A DNA stretch of 64,000 nt from a virus, in IMG/VR virus record IMGVR_UViG_3300042197_002762, positions 62,001-126,000 of that record, one strand, 5' to 3'. The first letter of the stretch is position 1. Every line of letters begins with the position of its first letter. A model generated the notes under the pieces. That model was not told the DNA's origin. It saw only the letters and a program-made list of their open reading frames with translations, and did not search any database. Made by a program: the position numbers and the translations under genes. Below, one piece after another: positions 35,235 through 44,523 of the stretch.

Positions 35235-36323
35235 GTGTCTAAATTAGCTTTTAATTTACCATTAAATTCTACATCTTTGGGTCAAGTATCTTTCTCGATC
35301 CTAAGAGAGTTGTATAATAAAAAAATACAAATTAATTTATTTCCAATCGGAAATGTAGACATTGGAACCCAAAAACAAGATAATGATTTTATCTTGTGGT
35401 TACAAGATGCGATTGGTTCTTCCTATAAAGAATTCGATAGGAATACTCCAATATTTAAATTGTGGCATCTTAACGGTAGCTTAGAAAGTTTTTCCAAAAA
35501 ACAGGTATTATTATCTTTTTATGAAGTAGATAGCCCTACTAAGACAGAACTTAATATCATAAAAAATAATGAAAAAGTATTATTTTCAAGTAATTATACT
35601 GTTTCTATTTTTAACGCACTTGAAGCTAAAAACGTAGATTTTATTCCACTGGCTTTTGATAATACGCATTTTAGAGAAACCCCTAAAAGAAATATTAAAG
35701 CAATCCAGTTTGGACTGTTTGGAAAACTAGAGCCCCAAAGAAAAAGACATTTAAAAACTATATCTTTATGGGCTAAAAAATACGGTAATAATCCTAATTA
35801 TAGTTTAAATTGCGCTATTTTTAATCATTTTCTTGAACCACAAGTTCAATCACAAATTATTAATCAAGCGTTAGGTGGTCAAAACTACTTTAATATTAAT
35901 TTTTTAAATTACATGCCATCTAATGAAATGTATAATGATCTATTAAATAATACAGACATTGTATTAGCAATGAGTGGCGGAGAAGGATGGGGCTTACCCG
36001 AATTTCAAACTGTTGCGCTTGGAAAGCACTGTTTAGGTCTTAATGCTCATGCCTATAAAGATTGGATGACATCAGATAATTCAGTTATGATCGAACCAAA
36101 TGGTAAAATACCTTGTTATGATAATATCTTTTTTAAGGAAGGTCTTGAATTTAACCAAGGTCAAATTTTTGATTGGGATGAAAAAGATTTTCTACATGGC
36201 TTAGATTTAATTGAGTCTAAATTTAAAAATAACCCCGTAAATACGGAAGGTCTTAAATTACAACAACAATTCACTTATTCTAAAATGGTTGACTCAATTT
36301 TGGAAATCATGAAAAATATTTAA
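35235..36323 (+). CDS. GT4-like glycosyltransferase
   Basis: A 362-residue protein starting at GTG 35235. It has a GT-B style layout: an N-terminal loop L-P-L-N-S-T-S-L-G-Q, a central strand Q-F-G-L-F-G-K-L-E with the following R-K-R, and the donor-site motif G-E-G-W-G-L-P-E-F-Q near 250, as in GT4 enzymes. It probably glycosylates a virion or surface component. It is co-transcribed with the sigma factor and the DUF736-like gene, a mixed regulatory/glycan unit. Confidence 0.7.
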   Translation: MSKLAFNLPLNSTSLGQVSFSILRELYNKKIQINLFPIGNVDIGTQKQDNDFILWLQDAIGSSYKEFDRNTPIFKLWHLNGSLESFSKKQVLLSFYEVDSPTKTELNIIKNNEKVLFSSNYTVSIFNALEAKNVDFIPLAFDNTHFRETPKRNIKAIQFGLFGKLEPQRKRHLKTISLWAKKYGNNPNYSLNCAIFNHFLEPQVQSQIINQALGGQNYFNINFLNYMPSNEMYNDLLNNTDIVLAMSGGEGWGLPEFQTVALGKHCLGLNAHAYKDWMTSDNSVMIEPNGKIPCYDNIFFKEGLEFNQGQIFDWDEKDFLHGLDLIESKFKNNPVNTEGLKLQQQFTYSKMVDSILEIMKNI

Positions 36324-36324
36324 T

Positions 36325-36465
36325 ATGGATACAATAACACCTATTGGAGAAAAAATTAAATTTAAAGATGGCACAGAATATATGCGTATGCCAAATGGTG
36401 AATTGCGTAGAATGTCTCCAAAAGCTGCTCAAATTAGAAAAATGAATAAAAAACAAGTAAAATAA
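36325..36465 (+). CDS. Small hypothetical protein (46 residues)
   Basis: ATG at 36325 follows the upstream stop through a TAATATG junction and the frame runs to TAA 36463-36465. The product is very basic at its C-terminus (RKMNKKQVK) and contains three short Met-rich turns. Its tight junctions on both sides (next ATG at 36470 with AAGGAT before it) make it a likely real gene. Function unknown. Confidence 0.6.
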   Translation: MDTITPIGEKIKFKDGTEYMRMPNGELRRMSPKAAQIRKMNKKQVK

Positions 36466-36469
36466 GGAT

Positions 36470-36808
36470 ATGCCTTATTATTTGTTTAGCCACCCAGAAA
36501 CCGAAGAAATTCGTGAAATATTTTTTCATATGAATGATGAAAAAGTATATATTGATGAAAATGGCTTAAAATGGAATCGTGAGTTTGTTGTTCCCCAAGC
36601 TAGTATGGATACAAACATAGATCCATATTCTAAACGCGCGTTCATGGATAAAACAAATAAAGCTGGCACATTTGGTGAAATGATGGACCTTTCGAAAGAG
36701 TTAAGTGAAAAACGTGGTGGCGCAAAAAATGATCCTGTTAAAAAACAGTATGTGCAAAATTGGAAATCTAAAAGAAAATTAAAACATACACCAAAAGCTA
36801 TTCAGTAG
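36470..36808 (+). CDS. FmdB-like phage protein lacking the zinc-binding cysteines
   Basis: A 112-residue protein. The start M-P-Y-Y-L-F-S-H-P-E-T-E-E-I-R-E-I-F corresponds to the FmdB zinc-ribbon start (M-P-x-Y-x-x-x-C-x-x-C), but the cysteines are replaced. The second half has a G-T-F-G-E-M-M-D-L-S-K-E-L-S-E-K-R segment and a basic tail, a combination I associate with conserved phage proteins of unknown function. The ribosome site AAGGAT is adjacent to the ATG. Confidence 0.5.
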   Translation: MPYYLFSHPETEEIREIFFHMNDEKVYIDENGLKWNREFVVPQASMDTNIDPYSKRAFMDKTNKAGTFGEMMDLSKELSEKRGGAKNDPVKKQYVQNWKSKRKLKHTPKAIQ

Positions 36809-36839
36809 AATATTTTTTAATTTGAGAATTTTTATTTTT

Positions 36840-36868
36840 TTGCACTATATATCATATTGATGTATAAT
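36840..36868 (+). promoter_or_regulatory. Sigma70-like promoter of the ribonucleotide reductase gene
   Basis: TTGCAC (36840-36845), a 17-base spacer and a consensus TATAAT (36863-36868) lie 13 bases before the ATG at 36882. Transcript leader would be about six bases or less. Confidence 0.75.
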
Positions 36869-36881
36869 TTATATTACTAAA

Positions 36882-38861
36882 ATGAGCACAGAAATTATTT
36901 CAGAGAAGTTTGCAAACAAATATAGTAATAAACAACCAAACTGGGGCTTTAATGGGCTAGGTTATATTGTTTATAAAAGAACATACGCCCGTCTTAAAGA
37001 TGATGGTAAGACAGAAGAGTGGCATGAAACTATTCGCCGTTGTATTAATGGAGCGCAAAAAATTGGCGCAAATTATACACAGGAAGAAGCTGAACAGCTT
37101 TTTGATCTTATTTTTAATCTTAAATGTAATTTTGCAGGACGCATGTTGTGGCAACTTGGGACTCCGACTGTAGACCGTTTTGGCGCAAATTCATTACTTA
37201 ACTGCTGGAATGTGTCCATGAATAGCATCAGGTCTTTTCTTTTTCTTTTTGAAAATTTGATGCTCGGTGGTGGTGTTGGTTTTTCTATTCGTCGTGAAGA
37301 TATTCACGAATTACCCCGTATTAAAAAAGGTGTTAATATCACACATAAAAATACTAAGGATGCTGATTTTATTGTTCCCGATAGTCGTGAAGGGTGGATT
37401 CGTCTTTTAGAAAAAGTTCTTGAAGCTTTTTTTGTTAAAGGTAATTCTTTTAATTATTCAACAATTCTTATTCGCGGGGCCGGAGAACGAATTGGGGGGT
37501 TTGGTGGCATCGCAAGTGGGCCACAAATTTTGCTAGACGGTATTGAAAAAATCAATAAAATTTTTCAAACTAGGGAAGGTAAAAAATTACGCTCTATTGA
37601 TGTTCTTGATATCTGTAATATTATTGGCGGGATTGTGGTTTCTGGAAATGTTCGTCGTAGCGCACAAATTGCTATTGGTGATCCAGATGATTATCTTTTC
37701 CTTCGTGCCAAAAATTGGTCTCTTGGTAATATCCCTAATTGGCGCGCAATGTCTAACAATACAATCTATGCAGATGACTACTCTCATATTTCTAATGAAA
37801 TATGGAATAATGGATATATGTTAGATCCAGAAACTGGTTTTGCCAAAGGTGAGCCGTATGGATTTTTTAATCTTCCCCTTTCTCAAAAATACGGTCGTCT
37901 TAAAGATGGCCCAATGAAAGACAGTAATCTTTATCCAACAGATGAAGATAACGTTGTAGGAACAAACCCATGTGGGGAAATTAGTCTTGCTTCTTATGAA
38001 TGTTGCAATCTTTCTGAGCTTTATTTAAATAATATAACCTCAAAAGAAGAACTTATTCTTTGCGCTAAACTTTTATATAAAACACAAAAAGCTATTGCAG
38101 CATTACCCTTCATACATGAAGAAACAAATAAAATTGTACATAAAAATATGCGTCTTGGTTTGGGCGTTACTGGAATTTGTCAATCTCTTGATAAAATTGA
38201 TTGGTTAGATGCTTGCTATAAAGAACTGCGTAAATTTGACAAAGAATGGAGTAAAGAACGTGGATGGAATCGTAGTATTAAACTAACTACAATTAAACCT
38301 AGTGGAACTTTAAGCCTTTTAGGTGGGTCTACTCCAGGTGTCCATCCAGCTTATTCTAAATATTACATTCGCAGAGTTCGTATGGCAAGTAATGACCCTC
38401 TAGTGCAATATTGTCGTGATCTTGGGTATAATGTTGAGTATGTTGTTAATTTTGATGGTTCTGAAAATCATGATACTGTTATTGTAGAATTTCCATGTGA
38501 AACGCCAGATGGCGCACTATTTGCAGATGATATGGGTGTTATTAAACAACTTGAAATGGTTAAGAAGCTTCAAGAAGTTTGGTCAGATAATGCTGTTAGT
38601 GTTACTGCTTATTATAGTGAAGAAGAACTTAACGATCTTAAAAAATGGCTTGCTGAAAATTATGAAAATGGAATTAAATCAGTTAGTTTTCTTTTGAGAC
38701 AAAAGCATGGATTTAAACAAGCCCCATATGAAGAAATTTCTAAAGAAGTATATGAAACTAAAAAATCTAAAGTAAAACCAGTCGTAATTATAAATCAAAA
38801 TATTGGTGATCAAGCTTTAGAAGGGATTGAGTGCGAAGGCGGTGCATGTCCGATTAAATAA
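36882..38861 (+). CDS. nrdJ: Class II (adenosylcobalamin) ribonucleotide reductase, RTPR type
   Basis: A 659-residue protein that reduces ribonucleotides to deoxyribonucleotides using coenzyme B12, with no small subunit needed. The loop N-P-C-G-E-I holds the thiyl-radical cysteine C364 and catalytic E366. An early N-C-W (about 107) supplies a redox cysteine. The C-terminus E-C-E-G-G-A-C-P-I-K holds the shuttling pair C651/C656. A P-S-G-T-L-S-L-L-G-G-S-T-P-G-V-H-P segment is the phosphate-binding region. Length and motifs match monomeric Lactobacillus-type RTPR (about 740 residues, here slightly shorter). It supplies dNTPs for phage replication. Confidence 0.93.
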   Translation: MSTEIISEKFANKYSNKQPNWGFNGLGYIVYKRTYARLKDDGKTEEWHETIRRCINGAQKIGANYTQEEAEQLFDLIFNLKCNFAGRMLWQLGTPTVDRFGANSLLNCWNVSMNSIRSFLFLFENLMLGGGVGFSIRREDIHELPRIKKGVNITHKNTKDADFIVPDSREGWIRLLEKVLEAFFVKGNSFNYSTILIRGAGERIGGFGGIASGPQILLDGIEKINKIFQTREGKKLRSIDVLDICNIIGGIVVSGNVRRSAQIAIGDPDDYLFLRAKNWSLGNIPNWRAMSNNTIYADDYSHISNEIWNNGYMLDPETGFAKGEPYGFFNLPLSQKYGRLKDGPMKDSNLYPTDEDNVVGTNPCGEISLASYECCNLSELYLNNITSKEELILCAKLLYKTQKAIAALPFIHEETNKIVHKNMRLGLGVTGICQSLDKIDWLDACYKELRKFDKEWSKERGWNRSIKLTTIKPSGTLSLLGGSTPGVHPAYSKYYIRRVRMASNDPLVQYCRDLGYNVEYVVNFDGSENHDTVIVEFPCETPDGALFADDMGVIKQLEMVKKLQEVWSDNAVSVTAYYSEEELNDLKKWLAENYENGIKSVSFLLRQKHGFKQAPYEEISKEVYETKKSKVKPVVIINQNIGDQALEGIECEGGACPIK

Positions 38862-39289
38862 TGAAAAATAAAGATGTGCATAAACAATTGCGCGACTCAA
38901 TGGACGAGACTTTGGAAACAAAGTTTATGCAAAATCTCCAATGGTCAATGTTATTTTTTTGTTTTAATTATATTGCAAATCATATAAACGAAGAGCATGA
39001 ATTTAAAGATAAACATGTTCATAAAGAATTTATTAAAACATGGAAAAAATTTGCACACCAAAATATCGCTAGTTCAGATTTAAAAATTATTAATGATATT
39101 TTAAATTCTCCTAAAAATGTATTCTATTCAGCGCTTCAAAATAGCAATGAAATAACAGAAAGTACAGAAATATATCAAGAAAAATATAATAATATTTTAA
39201 GCAAAATTGAAAAATTTTTCACAAAAACTTTAGATACTCAACAAAATTTTGAGCCGCCAGAAGAAGAAGACGATAATGAATATGCATAA
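38861..39289 (+). CDS. Hypothetical protein next to ribonucleotide reductase
   Basis: A 142-residue, mostly helical protein with a very acidic C-terminus (PPEEEDDNEY). The start ATG overlaps the upstream stop by one base (TAATG), so translation is coupled to the reductase. No family is recognised. The acidic tail could be a partner-docking end, but this is inference. Confidence 0.55.
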   Translation: MKNKDVHKQLRDSMDETLETKFMQNLQWSMLFFCFNYIANHINEEHEFKDKHVHKEFIKTWKKFAHQNIASSDLKIINDILNSPKNVFYSALQNSNEITESTEIYQEKYNNILSKIEKFFTKTLDTQQNFEPPEEEDDNEYA

Positions 39290-40334
39290 AAAAGTTATTA
39301 TAACTGGAGTAACTGGGCAAGATGGTAGCTATATGACAGATCTTCTTTTGGAAGAAACTGATTATGAAGTATTTGGAATGGTTAGAAGGGCTTCTACAAA
39401 TAATTATCATAATATAAAACATTTATTAGATAATTCTAGATTTAAATTAATTACTGGCGATTTAACAGATTCGCAATCTATAGATAATATTGTAAGAGAT
39501 ATTAAACCAGATTTTTTTATTAATTTAGCCGCTCAAAGTTTTGTAGGAGCATCTTGGCAAATTCCAGAACAAACATTTGATATAGATGCGGTAGGTGTTA
39601 TTAGGTGTCTTGAAGCTATTAGAAAGCACGCCCCAAAGTGTAGATTTTATAATGCTGGATCTTCAGAAGAATTAGGTAATGTAGATTACAGTCCTCAAGA
39701 TGAGAACCATCCTTTAAAACCAAGAAGTCCGTACGGAGCAGCAAAAGCTGCTGCTAGGCATATTGTTAAAGTATATCGTGAAAGTTATAATCTTTTTGCT
39801 ATTCAAGGTTTATTATATAACCATGAAAGCCCACGACGTGGAGAAGAATTTGTAACTAGAAAAATTACAAAAGAAATAGCAAGAATTAAAAAAGCCATAG
39901 ATTATGGTTATAAATTTGAGCCATTAGAGTTGGGTAATATTTATGCTAAAAGAGACTGGAGTCATGCAAAAGATTTTGTTAGAGGCATTTGGATGATGCT
40001 TAACCAAGAAGAACCTAGGGAATATATTTTATCTTCTGGAGAAACTCACACCGTAAAAGAATTTATTGAAAAAGCTTTTAAAGTCGCTGGGATAGATGGC
40101 AAGTGGGAATTTTGTGGTATAACAATAAATAATAAAAATCCAGAAGACGAAATATTTAGAAAAGATACTGGACAGATATTAATGAAAATTAATCCAGCAT
40201 TTTATCGCCCAGCAGAAGTAGATTTATTATTGGGTAACCCAAATAAAGCAATAACTGAATTAAGGTGGAATTCGGAAATTTCTTTTGACAAGCTAATTAA
40301 AGAAATGGTAAGCTCGGACATCCAAAATGTGTAA
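39276..40334 (+). CDS. gmd: GDP-mannose 4,6-dehydratase
   Basis: About 352 residues, an extended short-chain dehydratase converting GDP-mannose to GDP-4-keto-6-deoxymannose, the precursor of fucose, rhamnose and perosamine-type sugars. The NADP-binding G11-V-T-G14-Q-D-G17 starts the protein. The active-site S-S-E (about 129) and Y153-x-x-x-K157 are intact, and the N-L-A-A-Q-S-F-V and R-D-W-S-H-A-K-D motifs are typical. ATG 39276 is chosen over the in-frame TTG at 39249; ATG 39282 is an alternative. It overlaps the upstream gene by 14 bases. It feeds the glycan genes around it. Confidence 0.92.
   Translation: MNMHKKVIITGVTGQDGSYMTDLLLEETDYEVFGMVRRASTNNYHNIKHLLDNSRFKLITGDLTDSQSIDNIVRDIKPDFFINLAAQSFVGASWQIPEQTFDIDAVGVIRCLEAIRKHAPKCRFYNAGSSEELGNVDYSPQDENHPLKPRSPYGAAKAAARHIVKVYRESYNLFAIQGLLYNHESPRRGEEFVTRKITKEIARIKKAIDYGYKFEPLELGNIYAKRDWSHAKDFVRGIWMMLNQEEPREYILSSGETHTVKEFIEKAFKVAGIDGKWEFCGITINNKNPEDEIFRKDTGQILMKINPAFYRPAEVDLLLGNPNKAITELRWNSEISFDKLIKEMVSSDIQNV
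40329..40334 (+). promoter_or_regulatory. GTGTAA motif and TATAAT before small Cys-rich gene
   Basis: GTGTAA coincides with the last codon and stop of gmd, 20 bases before the ATG at 40355. A consensus TATAAT (40343-40348) is exactly six bases before that ATG, like the leaderless class, although no good -35 is seen. Either element could drive the gene. Confidence 0.35.
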
Positions 40335-40354
40335 ATTTTGTGTATAATATTATT

Positions 40355-40558
40355 ATGGATATAGAACCCTTAACGCCAAATCAGTCAAAATTTCATACTT
40401 GTAAATTTCGTTCAGAGTTGCCCATTACAAAAACTATAAAGAGGTGTTCTTGTCGTGGTGGCGATTATCAGTTGACAGCATTTTATTGTAATGAGCGTCA
40501 AATTTTTGAAGTTAACGAAGATACTTGTCAAAATTGTGAAGTCTATCAATCTAAATAA
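40355..40558 (+). CDS. Small cysteine-rich, probable zinc-binding protein
   Basis: 67 residues from ATG 40355 (the upstream GTG at 40340 overlaps the TATAAT and is rejected). Six cysteines (T-C-K-F, R-C-S-C, F-Y-C, T-C-Q-N-C) suggest one or two zinc sites. No family is recognised. It overlaps the next gene. Small zinc proteins in phages often act on host RNA polymerase or replication proteins, but nothing here decides this. Confidence 0.55.
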   Translation: MDIEPLTPNQSKFHTCKFRSELPITKTIKRCSCRGGDYQLTAFYCNERQIFEVNEDTCQNCEVYQSK

Positions 40559-40898
40559 AAAAGATTTTGTAAAAAAATTCTTAAAAGATACTAATAATAT
40601 TATTTGGCCAAAAGAAATGAAAATGGTCAAAAGTTTATTCAAAATTTTTCCTAATGAAGATTTTTGGAAAGGTTTAAATTTAAATTTTAAATTAAATTCC
40701 CTATGTTGGTTTTTATCCGACGATGGGCGAAAATTTCTTAATAACGAATACAAAAAATTTAATTTAGAATTACCAGAAACAAAAAAATTTGAAATAGAAA
40801 ATAATAATATTGCTTTCGAATCCAAAAAAAGCTATGATTTAGATAAAGCTCTTAATCTCAGAGAATTTTTAAATTTATGGCAAAAGAAAACACTTTAA
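40536..40898 (+). CDS. Hypothetical protein upstream of recombinase
   Basis: About 120 residues from GTG 40536; the frame is also open from ATG 40491, but that would overlap the previous gene by 68 bases. It is helical and basic in the N-terminal half, with aromatic residues in the middle (FWKGLNLNF, LCWFLSDDGRKF). It overlaps the recombinase start by 22 bases, so the two are probably coupled. No family is recognised. Confidence 0.5.
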   Translation: MKSINLNKKDFVKKFLKDTNNIIWPKEMKMVKSLFKIFPNEDFWKGLNLNFKLNSLCWFLSDDGRKFLNNEYKKFNLELPETKKFEIENNNIAFESKKSYDLDKALNLREFLNLWQKKTL

Positions 40899-41971
40899 CG
40901 GGTAAAAGTATATTATCTTCACATCTTAAAGATAATAAAGATTCACATTATAATTTTGAAGATGAACAGGTTTTCCAAGTATCTACTGGTTCTCTTCTTT
41001 TAGACTCAGAACTTAGTGGTGCGCTCGAGGTTCCTGCAATTGTTCGTTTTACCGGAGTAAGCGGTGGCGGAAAAACAAGCTCCGCTCTTCTTATTATGAA
41101 CAATTTTCTAAAATCAGTACCTAACTCAAAAGGCTTTTTGGTTAAAGCAGAAGGTCGTCTTAATTCAAATGTTAAAAAAATCTCTGGAGTCAATTTTGTA
41201 GACGACCCAGAAAAATGGGAAAATGGTACATGTTTTGTTCTTCGTTCTAATATTTATGAAAACATTGCTACTTTAATTTTAGAATTGATTAAAAATAATC
41301 CAGAAAATACACGTTATTATTTTCTTATTGATAGTATGGATGCTCTTATTTCAAAAAATGATTTAAGTAAAGGATTTGAAGATAGCGCAAAAGTTGCTGC
41401 TGGAGCAGTTCTTACATCAAATTTTCTTCGTAGAATCATGCTACCACTTTCGACGTTTGGGCATATTTGTGGACTTATCTCACAAGTACGTTCAAATGTA
41501 CAAATTAACCCTTATGCAAAAAGCGATCCAAAACTTACTAACAGTTCTGGCGGAAACGCTTTACAACATTATGCTGATTGGATTTTTGAATTTCAACCAA
41601 GATACAAATCTGATCAAATTATGGAAGGCGACAAAATTATTGGTCACTGGTCAAAAATTCTTCTTCGTAAAACTACGAATGAAAAAGATGGTGTTGAAGT
41701 AACTTATCCAATTAGACATGGAAGAATTGACGGAAAAAGCGTTTGGACAGAATATGAAGTTGCTGATATGCTGATACAATGGGGTTTCGCTAAAAAGAGC
41801 GGTGCTTGGATAGCCTTTGATGCTGGTTTAATTAAAGACATTAAAGAAGATATTGACAAAGATTTTCCAGAAAAAATCCAAGGAATGGATCAGCTAAGAA
41901 CATTCCTAGAAAATAATCAGGATATTTGTAATTACCTTTTTAATAAGTTTAAAACAATATTATCAAAGTAA
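40877..41971 (+). CDS. RecA/UvsX-like recombinase
   Basis: A 364-residue strand-exchange ATPase. Walker A is G60-V-S-G-G-G-K66-T67; Walker B is the strand Y-Y-F-L-I-D-S-M-D-A near 155. The L2-like segment Q-V-R-S-N-V-Q-I-N-P-Y and the N-S-S-G-G-N-A-L-Q-H-Y-A-D segment are typical of phage RecA homologues. The C-terminal 100 residues are a helical extension. The stop overlaps the start of a glycosyltransferase by one base, so the recombinase heads the glycan operon. It should act with the candidate annealing protein and RecB-like nuclease in recombination-dependent replication and repair. Confidence 0.88.
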   Translation: MAKENTLTGKSILSSHLKDNKDSHYNFEDEQVFQVSTGSLLLDSELSGALEVPAIVRFTGVSGGGKTSSALLIMNNFLKSVPNSKGFLVKAEGRLNSNVKKISGVNFVDDPEKWENGTCFVLRSNIYENIATLILELIKNNPENTRYYFLIDSMDALISKNDLSKGFEDSAKVAAGAVLTSNFLRRIMLPLSTFGHICGLISQVRSNVQINPYAKSDPKLTNSSGGNALQHYADWIFEFQPRYKSDQIMEGDKIIGHWSKILLRKTTNEKDGVEVTYPIRHGRIDGKSVWTEYEVADMLIQWGFAKKSGAWIAFDAGLIKDIKEDIDKDFPEKIQGMDQLRTFLENNQDICNYLFNKFKTILSK

Positions 41972-42741
41972 TGTTTTCAATATATACATCAGCGTTTAAT
42001 TTAATTAAAAATAAATTTAATTATAGACATCATATTCAAAATTTTTCACAATTTGCAGACGAAGTAGTTATAGCCATCAATACAAGTGAAGATAATTCTC
42101 TAAACGAAGTACGTGATTTTGTAATTGACAACTGCGATAATGTTTATATATTAGAAACACATTTTAGTTATGAAGATCCATTGCTTGATGGAAAGATAAA
42201 AAATGCTGCACTACAAGCCACTAAACAAGATCTAAAAATCGGTTTAGATATGGATGAATACATCCCATTATGGCAACAGCATATTTGGGAAAATATTGGT
42301 AACCAATTAATGTATTCTCAAGCCAAAGCTGTTATGATCCCATCTCTTAATTTGTATAAAGATACAGATCATTATTTTTCTATAACGCCAAAATGGTATA
42401 TGCACAAAAAAGGTTTATATCGTGGTCCAGTAACTTGGGCTAAAAAAGATAATGGAACGATAGATACATCAAAAAGTGATACTTGTGAATTGATAGATGA
42501 AAATGGAAATTTAGTTTATTCAAGCCAATCACCTTTCGATATTGATTCTTTAAGAACTAATAATAATCCATTTGTTGTTCATACTGGGTATATTAATTTA
42601 TATAATAGAATATTAAGAAATAATAATTTTTGGGAAAAGCACTGGAAAATAGAATCTGGCGGAGAAGCCCCAAAACATAAAGTTCATCAATCTATAGATG
42701 ATTTTCAAGAAAACTATCAAGAACATAAATTAAATATATGA
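41971..42741 (+). CDS. GT2-like glycosyltransferase
   Basis: A 256-residue protein with a GT-A fold: N-terminal Y-T-S-A-F-N, strand V-V-I-A-I-N-T-S, and the metal-binding L-D-M-D-E-Y (D93-x-D95). A W-Y-M-H-K-K-G-L-Y-R-G segment near 145 would be an acceptor-side loop. It resembles bacterial family 2 enzymes but is short. TAATG coupling upstream and an ATGA overlap downstream place it in one translational unit from the recombinase onwards. Confidence 0.65.
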   Translation: MFSIYTSAFNLIKNKFNYRHHIQNFSQFADEVVIAINTSEDNSLNEVRDFVIDNCDNVYILETHFSYEDPLLDGKIKNAALQATKQDLKIGLDMDEYIPLWQQHIWENIGNQLMYSQAKAVMIPSLNLYKDTDHYFSITPKWYMHKKGLYRGPVTWAKKDNGTIDTSKSDTCELIDENGNLVYSSQSPFDIDSLRTNNNPFVVHTGYINLYNRILRNNNFWEKHWKIESGGEAPKHKVHQSIDDFQENYQEHKLNI

Positions 42742-43253
42742 AACTGAATCTTGGTTGCGCTAAAGATATAAAAGAAGGGTATATTAATGTAGACCTACAC
42801 TATAAACATCCAAATGTTATCAATGAGGATATTTCTAACCTTTCATTCGTTAAGAATTCCGAAGCAATTGAAATTTATGCTAAAGATATTTTAGAACATT
42901 TACCATTCTCAGTTTCTATTAAGTGTTTAGAAAAATGGTATAAATATTTAAAACCAGATGGTCGTTTATATATTCAAACTACTAATTTTATTAAGATTAT
43001 TGAAGCTTATAATTCTGGAGTTTGGAATCTTTTTTATTTGAATTATATGCTTTTTTCTGGCGTTAATTGGATAGATAGCGAGGCCAAGGAAGCTGATTTT
43101 CACAAAAGCGTATATTCAAAAGATTCTTTACTCAATGAGCTTGGGCGTATAGGTTATAAGATTATATCAGTAGAGGAAGATGAAATAGACGATGCTTTAA
43201 AAGCAAATCCTAGCGATCATAATTTAAATATTAAAATTTGGGCCGCAAAATGA
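42738..43253 (+). CDS. SAM-dependent methyltransferase
   Basis: A 171-residue class I methyltransferase of the Methyltransf_11 type. Motif I is L-N-L-G-C-A, the acidic end of strand 2 is N-V-D-L, and the post-I segment is D-I-L-E-H-L-P followed by L-K-P-D-G-R-L-Y. In the middle of sugar genes it probably methylates a sugar or glycosylated protein. ATGA overlaps at both ends. Confidence 0.75.
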   Translation: MKLNLGCAKDIKEGYINVDLHYKHPNVINEDISNLSFVKNSEAIEIYAKDILEHLPFSVSIKCLEKWYKYLKPDGRLYIQTTNFIKIIEAYNSGVWNLFYLNYMLFSGVNWIDSEAKEADFHKSVYSKDSLLNELGRIGYKIISVEEDEIDDALKANPSDHNLNIKIWAAK

Positions 43254-43954
43254 TCGAAAAAAATATTTTTCAAACATTCGTTAATAATGAATTACCCGAA
43301 CCAGTAGCGAACTTAATCGAACAATTAAAATTAAATAATTCTAATTATAACTATTATTTCTATACAGATGAAAATATACTAGATTTTATAAAAACTAATT
43401 ATTCTAATGAAATTTATAATGCATATAGTAAATTACAAATAGGGGCAGCAAAAGCAGATTTTTGGAGATACTTAATATTATATAAATATGGTGGTGTTTA
43501 TTTGGATATAGATTCTTATATTACAATACCTTTAGATAATTTTATATTAGATAAAGATAAAGCAATAATTACTAGAGAAAATAATTATGGTCATTTTGTT
43601 CAATGGTGTCTTATTATAAAAAGTGAACACCCCATTTTAAAATACACAATTGAAAATGTATTAAAAAAAATCTTTGAAAAAAAAGAAACTCGTTTAAACT
43701 ATATTACTGGACCACCAGTTTTGTCAGAATGTATTGAAAATTTATATCAATATTTGGGGTTTAAATCATTATATGAAACGAAAGATGAAGAAATAAATAA
43801 TAAAATGAACGCTAACTCTGATGAATATGCAAGATTTATCGGAACAGATTTTAATAATAATGAATTTATTTTTAAGCATCAATATTATTATACATTGTAC
43901 AAAAATAAAAAGCCATGGATGGAAGAACAAACAATCAAATCAGTAATAGCATGA
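43250..43954 (+). CDS. GT32-type glycosyltransferase (DXD sugar-binding)
   Basis: 234 residues from ATG 43250 (ATGA overlap with the upstream stop; the TTG 12 bases earlier is rejected). The signature K-A-D-F-W-R-Y-L-I-L-Y-K-Y-G-G-V-Y-L-D86-I-D88 is the classic Gly_transf_sug/Och1-type motif, with the DxD binding the metal and nucleotide sugar. The start I-F-Q-T-F matches the I-P-K-I-I-H-Q-x-W region in position. Likely adds hexose to a surface glycan. Confidence 0.85.
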   Translation: MIEKNIFQTFVNNELPEPVANLIEQLKLNNSNYNYYFYTDENILDFIKTNYSNEIYNAYSKLQIGAAKADFWRYLILYKYGGVYLDIDSYITIPLDNFILDKDKAIITRENNYGHFVQWCLIIKSEHPILKYTIENVLKKIFEKKETRLNYITGPPVLSECIENLYQYLGFKSLYETKDEEINNKMNANSDEYARFIGTDFNNNEFIFKHQYYYTLYKNKKPWMEEQTIKSVIA

Positions 43955-44523
43955 ATATAGTACAAATAGGATGTCATGATGGTAATGATCATGTTTATAA
44001 ATTTATCTGTGAAAATAGAGATACTATAAACTCAGTTCATTTAATTGAGCCCATTAAAGAGAATATTATAAAAGCTATTGAGCTATATAAATCTTTTAAT
44101 TTTATTAATTTTCATAATATCGCAATTGTTGAAAATGATTCAATTAATGAAATAGAAATTTTTTGTGCCAATGATATTAAAGAAAGTCAAACTGCATCAA
44201 TTTTTAAATCACATTCTTCATATTTTCAATCAAATATTAATTCTAGAGTAGTTTCATGTTGTAACTTAAATAAATTTTTTAAAAATAATAATATTTATAA
44301 TATTGACCGTTTATATATAGATACAGAAGGGTTAGATTGTAAAATTATTGATTCTATAGATTTTAGTTTATATAATATCAAATATCTGGAATATGAATAT
44401 ATTCATGCCGATGGAACACATTTGCATGGAAATATGGATAAATATATTGAAAATAAACTTATATCATATAGGTATGAAATAAAAGATTCTCCACCATTCA
44501 ATAAAATTGCAATTAAATTATGA
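43951..44523 (+). CDS. FkbM-family methyltransferase
   Basis: 190 residues from ATG 43951 (ATGA junction). V-Q-I-G-C-H-D-G is motif I, L-I-E-P-I is motif II, and D-R-L-Y-I-D-T-E-G-L-D near 130 is the hallmark FkbM motif I-D-V-E-G. These enzymes O-methylate sugars or polyketides. With the flanking transferases it likely caps or decorates a glycan. Confidence 0.8.
   Translation: MNIVQIGCHDGNDHVYKFICENRDTINSVHLIEPIKENIIKAIELYKSFNFINFHNIAIVENDSINEIEIFCANDIKESQTASIFKSHSSYFQSNINSRVVSCCNLNKFFKNNNIYNIDRLYIDTEGLDCKIIDSIDFSLYNIKYLEYEYIHADGTHLHGNMDKYIENKLISYRYEIKDSPPFNKIAIKL

Noticed and set aside
40340-40354. GTG at 40340 as start of the small Cys-rich gene.
   Set aside because: It would lie directly before and include the TATAAT box; ATG 40355 is six bases after that box, as in the other leaderless genes.
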